Shown here in pieces: positions 1-8,173 of a stretch of DNA of 60,773 nt. The stretch's first letter is position 1; the number at the start of each line of letters is the position of its first letter. The position numbers and the translations under genes are program-made. The stretch comes from Thalassobaculaceae bacterium (GTDB taxonomy: Bacteria; Pseudomonadota; Alphaproteobacteria; Thalassobaculales; Thalassobaculaceae), in assembly GCA_029212785.1 (NCBI GenBank), contig JARGOG010000028.1, positions 1 to 60,773 on the forward strand, given 5' to 3'. The notes under the pieces were generated by a model. It was not told the DNA's origin, made no database searches, and worked only from the letters and a program-made list of their open reading frames with translations.

Positions 1-696
1 TCAACGCTTCACGCTCGCCCCGCTCTGGGTGAACAGGATCTTGCGTTCGGCGTCGTCCGGCGGGGCGGCGCGGCGGAATTCCTTGCCGAGATCGACGGCG
101 CGCTGAACCGCCGGCCGGTCCTTGATCGCCGCCCTCCAGCGGGTCACGTTCGGATAAGCCTCCAGCGAGGCGCCCAGCGGCCTGGCGATCAGCACCCAGG
201 GCCAGCAGATCATGTCGGCGATGGAGTAGCTGTCGCCGACGATCCATTCCCGGCCCTCCAGCCGGCGCTCCAGCACGGCGACGCAACGGTCGTATTCGTT
301 GAGATACCGGGTTTTGGCATAGGGCACGTCCTCGGGCGCGTAGTTCACGAAATGGCTGAGCTGTCCGGCCATCGGCCCCTGGTTGCCGGTCTGCCAGAAC
401 AGCCATTCCAGCACTTCCTTCTCGCCGATCGGGTCGGTCGGGATAAAGCGCCCGGTCTTGCGTGCGAGGTAGTGCAGGATCGCGCCGGATTCGAAGACCG
501 GGACAGGATCGCCCGCAACGTCGTGATCGACGATGGCCGGCATCCGGTTGTTCGGGCTGATCGCCACGAACTCCGGCTTGAACTGGTCGCCCTTGGAGAT
601 GTTGAGCGGGATCAGGTTGTAGTCGACCCCGAGTTCCTCCAGCAGGATCGCGACCTTCCAGCCGTTCGGTGTCGGCCAATAGTAGAAGTCGATCAT
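1..696 (-). CDS. Glutathione S-transferase, nu class (YghU/YfcG-like)
   Basis: A 231-residue cytosolic protein that probably acts as a glutathione-disulfide-dependent oxidoreductase or transferase. The N-terminal thioredoxin-like domain (about 1-85) has Thr9 and Asn11 in TPNGWK, the arrangement typical of the nu-class enzymes YfcG and YghU, instead of a catalytic Tyr or Cys. The cis-proline is P53 in NNRMPAI, and the gamma-glutamyl-binding Glu69-Ser70 pair lies in VFESG. The all-helical C-terminal domain follows (about 90-205). The stop codon lies at the very edge of the window but the gene is complete. Its ATG overlaps the stop of the upstream CoA-transferase gene by four bases, so the two are translationally coupled. 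The physiological substrate cannot be read from sequence. Confidence 0.9.
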   Translation of the reverse strand: MIDFYYWPTPNGWKVAILLEELGVDYNLIPLNISKGDQFKPEFVAISPNNRMPAIVDHDVAGDPVPVFESGAILHYLARKTGRFIPTDPIGEKEVLEWLFWQTGNQGPMAGQLSHFVNYAPEDVPYAKTRYLNEYDRCVAVLERRLEGREWIVGDSYSIADMICWPWVLIARPLGASLEAYPNVTRWRAAIKDRPAVQRAVDLGKEFRRAAPPDDAERKILFTQSGASVKR

Positions 697-1898
697 GCGG
701 CGGCCTCCTCGTTGGTGCCGGCGACGCCGTCGGCGCGCAGGGCGGCGATCTCCTCGGCGCTGAAACCGGCCGAGGCCAGCATCGCGTCGGTGTCGGCTCC
801 CAGCATCGGCGCGCCTTGGGACAGGTCGGGCTGGGTGGCGGAAAAGGTCGCAGCAGGACGGGCCTGGCGGACGCGGCCGGCTTGGGGATGGTCGAGTTCG
901 ACGACGATGCCGCTGGCGTCGATCTGCGGATGGCTGATCATGTCGGAGCGGGTCAGCACCGGGGCGCAGGGCACGTCATGGGCCTCCAGCCGGTCCAGCC
1001 AATGGGCCGAGCTTTCGGTGGCGAGGATCTCTTGGGTGAGGGTCAGGCGGTCGTCGATATTCTCGTGCCGCAGGGCCGGTGTGAGGAAGCGCGGGTCCTC
1101 CAGCCATTCCGGGCGATCCAGCGCCGCGGTCAGGGCCTTCCACTGCTTGTCGGTGTTCACCGCCACGGTGATGTGGCCGTCGGTGGTCTCGTAGATCAGG
1201 TCGATGAAGCTGGCCGCTTTCTCCTGCGGAAACTCGCCGCCGACGAAGGTCTGGCTGCCCATGTCCGAGTGCCACAGGAAATCGATGACGCTGTCGAGCA
1301 TGGAGACCTTGATGTGCTGGCCCTCGCCCGAACGCTCGCGTTTCAGCAGGGCGGCGGTGATCGCCTGGGCCGAGGTATAGCCGGTCAGCTTGTCCGGGAT
1401 GATGGTGCGCACCAGCCGGGGCCGGGCGTCGTCGGAGCCGCCCTGGATCGAGGTCAGACCGGACAGTGCCTGGACCAGCGGGTCGTAGACCGGCTTGTCG
1501 GCATAGGGGCCGGTATCGCCGAAGCCGCTGATCGAGCAGTAGACGATCGACGGGTTCGCCGCCCGCACCGCCGCCTCTCCCACGCCCATGCGATCGACCA
1601 CGCCGGGGCGGAAGTTCTGCACGAAGGCGTCGGCGGTCGCCGCCAGCCTCAGCACCGCCGCGACACCGCGCGGGTCCTTGAGGTTGAGTGCGACCGATTT
1701 CTTGGAGCGGTTGTTGTTCAGAAAGGAGGCGGAGAACCCGCCGCGCCGGTTCGCCATGGCCCGGGTGAAATCGCCGCCGGATGGGTGCTCGATCTTGATC
1801 ACCTCGGCTCCCTGGTCGGCCAGCACCATGGTTCCGAGCGGGCCGGACACCACGCTGGTCAGGTCGATAATGCGAAATCCCTCAAGCGGTCCGGTCAT
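693..1898 (-). CDS. CaiB/BaiF family (class III) CoA-transferase
   Basis: A 401-residue protein of the family that moves CoA between acyl-CoA and a free carboxylic acid through an aspartyl-CoA thioester. The family N-terminus IIDLTSVVSGPLGTMVLADQGA is recognisable in outline, followed by RSKKSVALNLKD and the NFRPGVVDRMG block. The catalytic aspartate should be Asp169 in IIPDKLTG, where many relatives have VADLTAG, so the local motif is slightly divergent. Length is normal for the family. The gene precedes and overlaps the GST gene. The acid substrate is unknown. A second, more canonical member of the family lies at 49014-50210. Confidence 0.92.
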   Translation of the reverse strand: MTGPLEGFRIIDLTSVVSGPLGTMVLADQGAEVIKIEHPSGGDFTRAMANRRGGFSASFLNNNRSKKSVALNLKDPRGVAAVLRLAATADAFVQNFRPGVVDRMGVGEAAVRAANPSIVYCSISGFGDTGPYADKPVYDPLVQALSGLTSIQGGSDDARPRLVRTIIPDKLTGYTSAQAITAALLKRERSGEGQHIKVSMLDSVIDFLWHSDMGSQTFVGGEFPQEKAASFIDLIYETTDGHITVAVNTDKQWKALTAALDRPEWLEDPRFLTPALRHENIDDRLTLTQEILATESSAHWLDRLEAHDVPCAPVLTRSDMISHPQIDASGIVVELDHPQAGRVRQARPAATFSATQPDLSQGAPMLGADTDAMLASAGFSAEEIAALRADGVAGTNEEAAA

Positions 1899-2035
1899 GC
1901 CCGTCGCCTCCCCAATGTCTGCCCGCCACGAAGCTGTAAAATCGGGCGCCGATCCCCGATGTCAATCACGCCGCCGCAGCGAAGAGGAGGAAAAATAGAG
2001 AGACAAACCAGTGCATTATTGGAAGCAATGATTCG

Positions 2036-2515
2036 TCAGGGCTTTGCTTTTTTATCCAGCAACTCGTCGATCGCGTCCTTGCGACGCTCGAAGGCGGCCA
2101 GACTGTTGGTGGTGTTCTCGAACCAGAAGGACAGGCGCTCGGCCATGTACTTGAGGCCGCTCCAGCGCGGGCACAGATCGTCGGCGCCGGCTTTGTAGAA
2201 GGTAAGCTGATCCTCGCGCGAGGTGCTGTCGGTTAGCACAAGGATCGGGCCGGAGAAACGCTCGACCGAGCGCAGGTGTTTCACCGTCGCGATCCCTTGG
2301 GGCGGCTGTGGTGCGGCCTTGGCGCTCGGCGCTGCCGTCGTCTCCTTGGGCGGGGGAGATATAACGATCACATCCGGCGCCGCGGTGGTGAGGGTCAGCA
2401 GTGCCGCGTCGATGCTCGGCGCCACCGTCACCAGACGGTTCCGGTTGGCGATGACAGCCTGAAACTGGGCGGCGCGATCAAGGTCCTGCTCGATCAGAAG
2501 AATGGCTTTTGGCAT
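2036..2515 (-). CDS. Degenerate (pseudo-)receiver domain protein
   Basis: A 159-residue protein with the alternating strand/helix pattern of a CheY-like receiver: strand 1 AILLIEQD, strand 3 DVIVIS, strand 4 GPILVLTDS, then GADDLCPRW at strand 5. The phospho-accepting aspartate at the end of strand 3 is replaced by Ser53, the acidic pair is E9-Q10 instead of two acids, and the conserved strand-5 lysine is replaced by Arg117. An Ala/Pro-rich insertion (about 57-73) separates strand 3 from helix 3. It is therefore probably a phosphorylation-independent adaptor. No output domain is present, only about 35 residues of charged C-terminal helix. It stands alone between modC and the CoA-transferase, with no kinase nearby. 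Its role is unknown. Confidence 0.75.
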   Translation of the reverse strand: MPKAILLIEQDLDRAAQFQAVIANRNRLVTVAPSIDAALLTLTTAAPDVIVISPPPKETTAAPSAKAAPQPPQGIATVKHLRSVERFSGPILVLTDSTSREDQLTFYKAGADDLCPRWSGLKYMAERLSFWFENTTNSLAAFERRKDAIDELLDKKAKP

Positions 2516-2639
2516 TGGAAAATCACACGCGGCGGTTCGGGCACTTCGATTCCGTCGACTCTATCCGGTCGCCGTCCCCGTAGCCATGACCGAGGGCGGG
2601 GCGGGGCGACCAGGGCGCGCAGACACCCCCAAACCGACC

Positions 2640-3746
2640 TTAACGGCCGTCGAAGGAGATCGTCTTCACCAACGCGAAGACCGGGGTGCCGAGGGTGAGG
2701 CCGAGGTCGTCGACGGATTCCCGCGTGACCCGGGACCGAAGGCGCACGCCGTCGGCGATCTCGATCAAGATTTCGGCGTAGGGCGCGGTGTCCAGGGCGA
2801 CGATCTCGACGATATGACCGGCCAGTCGGTTACGGATGCTGATCCCCTCCGGCGGGCGGGTGGCGAGTGCGACGTCGCGGGCACGGATGCGCAGACGAAC
2901 CTGTTCGCCGGGCGCGACCGCAATCCGGGGGATCGAAATCGGCTGCCCGGCGACGCCGAGGCGGGTCAGTTGATAGGCGTCGTCCTGGCCGGTCACGGTT
3001 GCCGTCAGCACGACGCCGGCCTCGAATCGCCCGGTCGCCGGTTCCAGATCAAGGCGCTCCATGATTGGACCCACATCCCCTTCGGCGACGACGCGCCCGG
3101 CCGACAGCACGACCAAGCGGTCGGCCAGCCGGGCGACTTCGGCAAGGTCGTGGCTGACATAGAGCGTCGGGATCGGCAGGGCGGCATGCAGGCGTTCGAA
3201 AGTGGCGAGGATCTCGGCGCGCGAGGCTTCGTCCAGGGCCGAGAGCGGCTCGTCCATCAGCAACAGCTTCGGTGCTGACAGCAAGGCACGGCCGATGGCC
3301 ACGCGCTGACGCTCGCCGCCGGACAGCCGCTCCGGTCCACGCTCCAGCAGTCGTTCCAGTCCGAGCAGGGAGACCGCCTCGTCGAATCCGACAACGGTGT
3401 CGCCGGACCCCACCCGACGGGCGCCGTAGAGCAGGTTGCGCCGCACCGAGAGGTGCGGGAACAGGCTCGCCTCCTGGAAGACGTAGCCGACGGCGCGCCG
3501 ATGGGCCGGCTGGTGGATGCCGGTTGCATCGTCCTGCCAGACCTCGTCGCCGATGGTCAGTCGTCCGGCAAGGCGGGCCAGTCCGGCCACCGCCCGCAGC
3601 ATGGTCGTCTTGCCGGAACCGGACGGGCCGAACAGGGCCGTGATGCCTTGCATCGGTGCGGTGAAGGCTACGTCCAAGGCGAATCCGCCGACAGTGCCGG
3701 AGAACCGGGCGTTGATGACATCGCCGGCGTCCAGGAACCGACTCAT
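2640..3746 (-). CDS. modC: Molybdate ABC transporter ATP-binding protein ModC
   Basis: A 368-residue ATPase subunit of the molybdate importer, at the cytoplasmic face of the membrane. Walker A is GPSGSGKTT (about 40-48), the Q-loop lies in [13 protein letters not shown], the signature is LSGGERQR (141-148) and Walker B is [12 protein letters not shown] (about 161-172). The C-terminal region (about 290-365, starting [13 protein letters not shown]) is a Mop/TOBE molybdate-binding domain typical of ModC. The start at MSRFLDAG was chosen because it overlaps the modB stop by four bases; longer readings run back into modB in another frame. It is the last gene of modABC. Confidence 0.95.
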   Translation of the reverse strand: MSRFLDAGDVINARFSGTVGGFALDVAFTAPMQGITALFGPSGSGKTTMLRAVAGLARLAGRLTIGDEVWQDDATGIHQPAHRRAVGYVFQEASLFPHLSVRRNLLYGARRVGSGDTVVGFDEAVSLLGLERLLERGPERLSGGERQRVAIGRALLSAPKLLLMDEPLSALDEASRAEILATFERLHAALPIPTLYVSHDLAEVARLADRLVVLSAGRVVAEGDVGPIMERLDLEPATGRFEAGVVLTATVTGQDDAYQLTRLGVAGQPISIPRIAVAPGEQVRLRIRARDVALATRPPEGISIRNRLAGHIVEIVALDTAPYAEILIEIADGVRLRSRVTRESVDDLGLTLGTPVFALVKTISFDGR

Positions 3747-4426
3747 GGCCGAGCCCTCCCGACGCGCTTCTCCAGCACCAGCATGGCCAGGATGACGGCG
3801 AAGGCGAAGACGACCATGCCGCCGGCGAGCAGATGCGCCTCGGTCCAGCGCAGGGTCTCGACATAGTCGTAGATCGCGATCGACAGCACCCGTGTCTCGC
3901 CGGGAATGTTGCCGCCGATCATCAGGATGACGCCGAACTCGCCCATGGTGTGGGCGAAGCCGAGCATCGCACCGGTGAGGAATCCTCGCCGGGCGAGCGG
4001 GACCGCCACGCTCCAGAACGCGTCCCAGGGCCCGGCCCGCAAGGTGGCGGCGACTTCGAGCGGCCGCTCGCCCATGGCCTCGAAGGCGTTGCGGATCGGC
4101 TGGACGACGAAGGGAAGGGAGTACACGACCGATCCGATCACCAATCCGGTGAAGGTGAAGGCCAGCGACCGCGCACCGCCCAGCGAGGCGATCCATCCGC
4201 CGGGTCCGTCCGGCCCGAGCAGAATCAGCAGGTAGAAGCCGAGCACGGTCGGCGGCAGCACCAGCGGCAGCGCGACGACGGCTGCCACCGCCTCCTTCCA
4301 GCGCGCGCCGGAGCGGGCGAGCCACCAGGCGACCGGCGTGGCGACGATCAGCAGAACAAGAGTCGTCACCGTCGCCAGGATCAGTGTCAGGCGGATCGGC
4401 GACCAGAGTTCGGCCAGATCGGGCAT
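3743..4426 (-). CDS. modB: Molybdate ABC transporter permease ModB
   Basis: A 227-residue inner-membrane permease with about five transmembrane helices. The permease EAA loop that docks on the ATPase is visible as [20 protein letters not shown] (about 123-142). The motif [20 protein letters not shown] near residue 160 is a hallmark of molybdate/sulfate-class permeases. The gene lies between modA and modC, 12 bases after modA and overlapping modC by four bases, consistent with one transcript and fixed transporter stoichiometry. Confidence 0.96.
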   Translation of the reverse strand: MPDLAELWSPIRLTLILATVTTLVLLIVATPVAWWLARSGARWKEAVAAVVALPLVLPPTVLGFYLLILLGPDGPGGWIASLGGARSLAFTFTGLVIGSVVYSLPFVVQPIRNAFEAMGERPLEVAATLRAGPWDAFWSVAVPLARRGFLTGAMLGFAHTMGEFGVILMIGGNIPGETRVLSIAIYDYVETLRWTEAHLLAGGMVVFAFAVILAMLVLEKRVGRARP

Positions 4427-4438
4427 CGGCGGCTCCCG

Positions 4439-5197
4439 TTATCCGCCCGGCGCGTAGCCGTATTTGTCCAGGACCTCGGCCGCCTGCGGTCCCTTGAGGA
4501 AGGCGAGGAAGGCGCGCGCCGCGCTCTGGTCGGCGGCGGCCTTTAGCAGCACGGCGTCCTGGGCGATCGGAGTGTGCAATTGATCGGGCACCATCCAGCG
4601 CGATCCATCCTCGTGCCCGGCGATCTGCGAGGCGGCGACGAAGCCCAACCGAGCGTTGCCGGTGGCGACGAACTGGAAGGTCTGGGCGATGTTGGCGCCG
4701 CGGACCAGGTGGTCGTCGAACCGTTCGCGCTTGCCAAGGTTGGCGAGGACCTGGACGGCCGCCGCCCCATAGGGTGCGGTTTCGGGATTGGCGATGGCGA
4801 GCCGGCCGAGGTCGGTGCGGTCGAGAACGTCGGGTCCGGTGACCAGACCCGGCTCACGGCTATACAGCGCGAGGCGGCCCTGGGCATAGGTGAAGCGGCT
4901 GTCCGGGTCCGCCAGCCCGTCGTCGATGGCGCGCTGCGGGCGTGCCCTGTCGGCGGCGAGGAACACGTCGAAGGGAGCCCCGCCGGCGATCTGGGTGAAG
5001 AGCTGGCCGGTCGAAGCAAAGCTGAAGACCGCCGTATGATCGGTCGCCGCGTCGAAGGCGGTGCCGATCTCCTTGGCCGCGTCGGTGAAGTTGGCGGCGA
5101 CAGCGACACGGACCTCGCCGGCAAGGGCGGCGGGCGCGGCGCCCAGCAGCAGGAGGAAGACGGCAAGGGTCGACAGAGGGTGGGCGGTCGGGCGCAT
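4439..5197 (-). CDS. modA: Molybdate-binding periplasmic protein ModA
   Basis: A roughly 252-residue solute-binding protein that captures molybdate or tungstate in the periplasm and hands it to ModB. A signal peptide (MRPTAHPLSTLAVFLLLLGA followed by APAALA) precedes the mature start GEVRVAVAANFTDAA. ModA landmarks include FSFASTGQL (oxyanion-binding serines) and GAPFDVFLAAD. An upstream in-frame ATG at 5224 would add nine residues, but that codon lies inside the Mo-box inverted repeat. I therefore prefer 5197, which gives a normal signal peptide. No strong Shine-Dalgarno is visible in front of either start. First gene of modABC. Confidence 0.94.
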   Translation of the reverse strand: MRPTAHPLSTLAVFLLLLGAAPAALAGEVRVAVAANFTDAAKEIGTAFDAATDHTAVFSFASTGQLFTQIAGGAPFDVFLAADRARPQRAIDDGLADPDSRFTYAQGRLALYSREPGLVTGPDVLDRTDLGRLAIANPETAPYGAAAVQVLANLGKRERFDDHLVRGANIAQTFQFVATGNARLGFVAASQIAGHEDGSRWMVPDQLHTPIAQDAVLLKAAADQSAARAFLAFLKGPQAAEVLDKYGYAPGG

Positions 5198-5204
5198 CGA
5201 GGTT

Positions 5205-5228
5205 CGATATGTTTCATTGAACATATCG
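5205..5228. promoter_or_regulatory. Mo-box-like operator (perfect inverted repeat)
   Basis: CGATATGTT, a six-base spacer TCATTG, then AACATATCG: a perfect 9-bp inverted repeat immediately upstream of the modA start and downstream of modE. ModE-type regulators bind CG-(N)-TATAT...ATATA-(N)-CG palindromes with this spacing in front of mod genes. Position, spacing and the flanking CG/CG pairs fit an operator at which molybdate-loaded ModE would repress modABC. Confidence 0.75.
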
Positions 5229-5255
5229 GGACGGTCTCACGGCACCGGGCGTTGG

Positions 5256-5660
5256 TCAACCGGGCTTCGTCGCGCCCGGCCCGCCCTGGTCGCGGTCCGG
5301 AAGGGTCCGGTCGAGCAGGCGCTGAAGCTCCGCCAGTTCCGCTTCGGTGGCGGCGGCGGCCTGGTCTTCCATCCGCCGGTACAGGCCGAGCACCGTCCGG
5401 CCGAGTTCCGTCAGTTCGGCGCCGCCGCGCGCCGACCCGCCACGGGACGTCGTCACCAGCGGGGCGCCGAAATCGTCCTTCATCGCCTCGACCAGACCCC
5501 AGGCGCGCTTGTAGCTCATGCCGAGGCGGCGGCCGGCGGCGGCGATCGACCCGGTCTCGACCACCCCCTGCAACAGATCGGCCTTGCCGGGGCCGACGGC
5601 GACGTTGGGGGCGATGACCACCCGGAGGCGGGGACCGACTGTCTGATTCCAGGGGCGCAT
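5256..5660 (-). CDS. modE: ModE-type molybdenum-dependent transcriptional regulator (DNA-binding domain only)
   Basis: A 134-residue LysR-like winged-helix protein of the ModE N-terminal type. The core LLQGVVETGSIAAAGRRLGM followed by SYKRAWGLVEAMKDDFG is the family helix-turn-helix, and SRGGSARGGAELTELG is the characteristic wing. The two C-terminal Mop/TOBE molybdate-binding modules of classical ModE (about 260 residues) are absent; only about 40 residues follow the wing. Single-domain versions are known in proteobacteria, but how they sense molybdate is less clear. The gene lies 58 bases upstream of modA with the Mo-box between them. Confidence 0.85.
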   Translation of the reverse strand: MRPWNQTVGPRLRVVIAPNVAVGPGKADLLQGVVETGSIAAAGRRLGMSYKRAWGLVEAMKDDFGAPLVTTSRGGSARGGAELTELGRTVLGLYRRMEDQAAAATEAELAELQRLLDRTLPDRDQGGPGATKPG

Positions 5661-5719
5661 TCGGAGAGTTTAGCCGTCTCGACCGCATTAAGCACCTCGG
5701 GCGCAATCGAATGCTCGGT

Positions 5720-5739
5720 ATTGTTTGTGTGGAAACAAT
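5720..5739. promoter_or_regulatory. Inverted repeat, possible operator upstream of livK and modE
   Basis: ATTGTTT, six bases, AAACAAT: a perfect 7-bp inverted repeat in the 254-base divergent gap between modE (start 5660) and the liv operon (start 5915). AT-rich half-sites in a GC-rich background suggest a transcription-factor site. I do not recognise the regulator. The rest of the gap holds only a strong ribosome-binding site AGGGAGG just before 5915. Confidence 0.4.
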
Positions 5740-5914
5740 CAGTCCCGTCTGCGTCTGCTGGCGGCGATTTCTTTCAAAAATCCTTTTCAGCCACGCAACG
5801 TTTCCCTAGTGTTTCGATCGACGCACCGTCGGCATCAGAAATGACGGGCGGGTTCGGAGGATCGGAAAACGGCCCCGGACCGACATAAGGAACGAAGCTA
5901 AGGGAGGCAGTTCC

Positions 5915-7165
5915 ATGATCATCACGCGCAAGCACATGCGCACCGTGACCGCTGCGGTCGCGGGTGTGGCAGCTCTGGGTCTCGCCGCGACGGCCGAGGC
6001 CAAGGTCGAGGGCGACACGATCATTCTCGGCTCGGCGATTTCGCTGACCGGCAAGTATGCGACCAACGGTATCCACGCCCAGAAGGGCTACGAGTTCGCT
6101 GTCGATAAGATCAACGCTGCCGGCGGTGTGACCGTCGACGGCAAGAGCTACAAGCTCAAGGTCACCTATTACGACGACGAGTCGACGCCGGCGCGCGGGG
6201 CTCAGCTGGCCGAGCGGCTGATCAATCAGGATGGCGTCAAATACATGCTCGGCCCGTACAGCTCGGGTCTGACCAAGGCGATCGCCCCGGTCACCGAGAA
6301 ATACAAGATCCCGATGGTCGAAGCCGAGGGCGCGTCGCGCTCGCTCTTCACCCAGGGCTACAAGTACCTGTTCGCGGTGCTCTCCACCTCCGAGCAGTAC
6401 CTCGCCAGCTCGATCGCGCTCGCCGCCGAGGTTGCCGAGAAGCAGGGAAAGAAGGCGTCGGACGTGAAAATCGCCATGGCGTTCGAGAACGATCCGTTCT
6501 CGCTCGACGTGCGCGCCGGCGTGGTCGACGACGCCAAGAAATACGGCATGAACATCGTCATCGACGACAAGCTGCCGCGCGACCTGTCGGACATGACCTC
6601 GACGCTGACCAAGGTGAAGGCGCTGAAGCCCGATCTGCTGCTGGTGTCCGGCCACTCCAAGGGGGCGGCGACCGCCGGTCGGCAGATCCAGGAGATGAAG
6701 ATCGACACGCCGATGATCGCGATGACCCACTGCGAGGCGGCGGATGTTGTCGGCAAGTACGGGGCCGGCGCGACGGAAGGCCTGCTGTGCCCGACCCAGT
6801 GGTCGGAGACCCTGTCCTACAAGGACGACCTGATGGGCTCGGCGGCGCAGTATCACTCGGACTTCCAGAAGACCTATCCGGAGTACAAGACGGTTCCGTA
6901 CCAGACCGCTCAGGCGACAGCCGCGGTGATGGTCTGGGCCGATGCGTTCGAACGGGCCAACTCGTTCGACACCGACAAGCTGCGCGATGCGCTGGCGGCG
7001 ACCGATATGATGACGTTCTACGGCGGCATCAAGTTCTCGGAAGCGGGCAACAACGTCGCCAAGCCGATGGTGTTGCGTCAGATCCAGGACGGCGAGTACC
7101 TGGTGGTCGCACCGTCGAAATGGGCGGCGGCGGAGCTTCGTCACCCGCGCAAGCCCGAATATTGA
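5915..7165 (+). CDS. livK: ABC transporter substrate-binding protein, LivK/branched-chain amino-acid type (peripla_BP_6)
   Basis: A 416-residue periplasmic binding protein. The signal peptide (about 1-29, ending TAEA) is followed by DTIILGSAISLTGKYATNG, the typical strand-1 and ligand-loop start of type I periplasmic binding proteins. GYEFAVDKINAAGGV and YYDDESTPARGAQLAERLI follow. The start is supported by AGGGAGG seven bases upstream. The family transports branched-chain amino acids but also amides, urea and aromatic or dicarboxylic acids. Linkage to a TcuA-like flavoprotein and a GntR regulator makes a carboxylate or other non-amino-acid ligand possible (inference). First gene of livKHMGF. 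Confidence 0.92.
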   Translation: MIITRKHMRTVTAAVAGVAALGLAATAEAKVEGDTIILGSAISLTGKYATNGIHAQKGYEFAVDKINAAGGVTVDGKSYKLKVTYYDDESTPARGAQLAERLINQDGVKYMLGPYSSGLTKAIAPVTEKYKIPMVEAEGASRSLFTQGYKYLFAVLSTSEQYLASSIALAAEVAEKQGKKASDVKIAMAFENDPFSLDVRAGVVDDAKKYGMNIVIDDKLPRDLSDMTSTLTKVKALKPDLLLVSGHSKGAATAGRQIQEMKIDTPMIAMTHCEAADVVGKYGAGATEGLLCPTQWSETLSYKDDLMGSAAQYHSDFQKTYPEYKTVPYQTAQATAAVMVWADAFERANSFDTDKLRDALAATDMMTFYGGIKFSEAGNNVAKPMVLRQIQDGEYLVVAPSKWAAAELRHPRKPEY

Positions 7166-7183
7166 TCGACACCTGATCGCGAG

Positions 7184-7212
7184 GCGGCGGGAGAACCCGA
7201 TTCTCCCGCCGC
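7184..7212 (+). terminator. Strong intercistronic hairpin after livK
   Basis: GCGGCGGGAGAA, loop CCCGA, TTCTCCCGCCGC: a perfect 12-bp stem starting 18 bases after the livK stop and ending 61 bases before livH. Only a weak T-containing tail (TCTCGTTATT) follows, so it is more likely a partial terminator or 3' stabiliser that raises binding-protein over permease expression than a full stop. Confidence 0.7.
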
Positions 7213-7273
7213 TCTCGTTATTACCGGGGCACGGCGATGAGCTGTCCCCGCCGGTGGACGAGGGACGGAGAAC

Positions 7274-8173
7274 ATGATCGACAACCTCTACCTACTCACT
7301 CAGGCGCCGATCCTGGGTGTGGATCTGATCATCCAGGGGCTGTTCATTGGTGCGGTCTTCGCGCTGATCGCCTACGGCCTGGCACTGGTCTGGGGGGTGA
7401 TGAACGTCAAGAACCTGGCCCAGGGCGACATGGTGATCCTGGGCGGTTACATCACCTACCAGGCGACGCTCTGGGGCTATCACCCGATCGTGGCCCTGCC
7501 GGCGGCGATCGTGCTGATGTTCATGCTCGGCTGGATCATCTATGTGCTGATCATCCGCCGGGTCGTCGACCGCGACATGTTCACCTCGCTGCTCGCCACC
7601 TTCGGCCTCAGCCTGCTGATCCAGCAGGTGTTGAACCTGATCTACGGCCCGGAAGTGAAGGTCGCCGAGTCCGGTTTCGGCGATTTCGAAGTCGGTTCCT
7701 TCATCATCATCCAGAATGTCCGCCTCTATAGCCTGCTGCTGGCGGCGGCCCTGGCACTCGCCATCGTGATCTTCATGAAGAAGTCGCGCATGGGCCAGGC
7801 GATCCGCGCCACCGCCCAGGACGCGCGCGCGGCCCGGGTTCTCGGCATCGACACCGACCAGGTCTACGCCTTCACCTATGCGCTCAACGCGTCGATCTGC
7901 GGGGCGGCAGGCGTACTTGTGGCGATGATCTGGGTGATCCAGCCCTATTACGGGATCGTCTACTCGATCCGCGCCTTCATCATCGTGACGGCGGCTGGGC
8001 TCGGCAACCTGCCGGGCGTCATCCTCACCGGCTTCGGTCTCGGGGTCTGGGAGAACGTTGCCGGCTTCGTGTTCGGCGCCGAGTTCGCGGTCGCCGCCGT
8101 CGTTATCATGCTGGTAGCGGTGCTGATGTACCGGCTGGTCCAACTCTATCGCGTGCGTCAGGTGGTCCGATGA
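7274..8173 (+). CDS. livH: Branched-chain amino-acid-type ABC transporter permease LivH
   Basis: A 299-residue inner-membrane protein with about eight hydrophobic helices. IQGLFIGAVFALIAYGLALV near the N-terminus and the VMNVKNLAQGDMVILGGY segment are the signatures of LivH permeases. The conserved RAFIIVTAAGLGNLPGVIL loop contacts the ATPases. It has its own ribosome-binding site (GGAGAAC) and overlaps livM by four bases (ATGA). It forms the translocation pore with LivM. Confidence 0.93.
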   Translation: MIDNLYLLTQAPILGVDLIIQGLFIGAVFALIAYGLALVWGVMNVKNLAQGDMVILGGYITYQATLWGYHPIVALPAAIVLMFMLGWIIYVLIIRRVVDRDMFTSLLATFGLSLLIQQVLNLIYGPEVKVAESGFGDFEVGSFIIIQNVRLYSLLLAAALALAIVIFMKKSRMGQAIRATAQDARAARVLGIDTDQVYAFTYALNASICGAAGVLVAMIWVIQPYYGIVYSIRAFIIVTAAGLGNLPGVILTGFGLGVWENVAGFVFGAEFAVAAVVIMLVAVLMYRLVQLYRVRQVVR

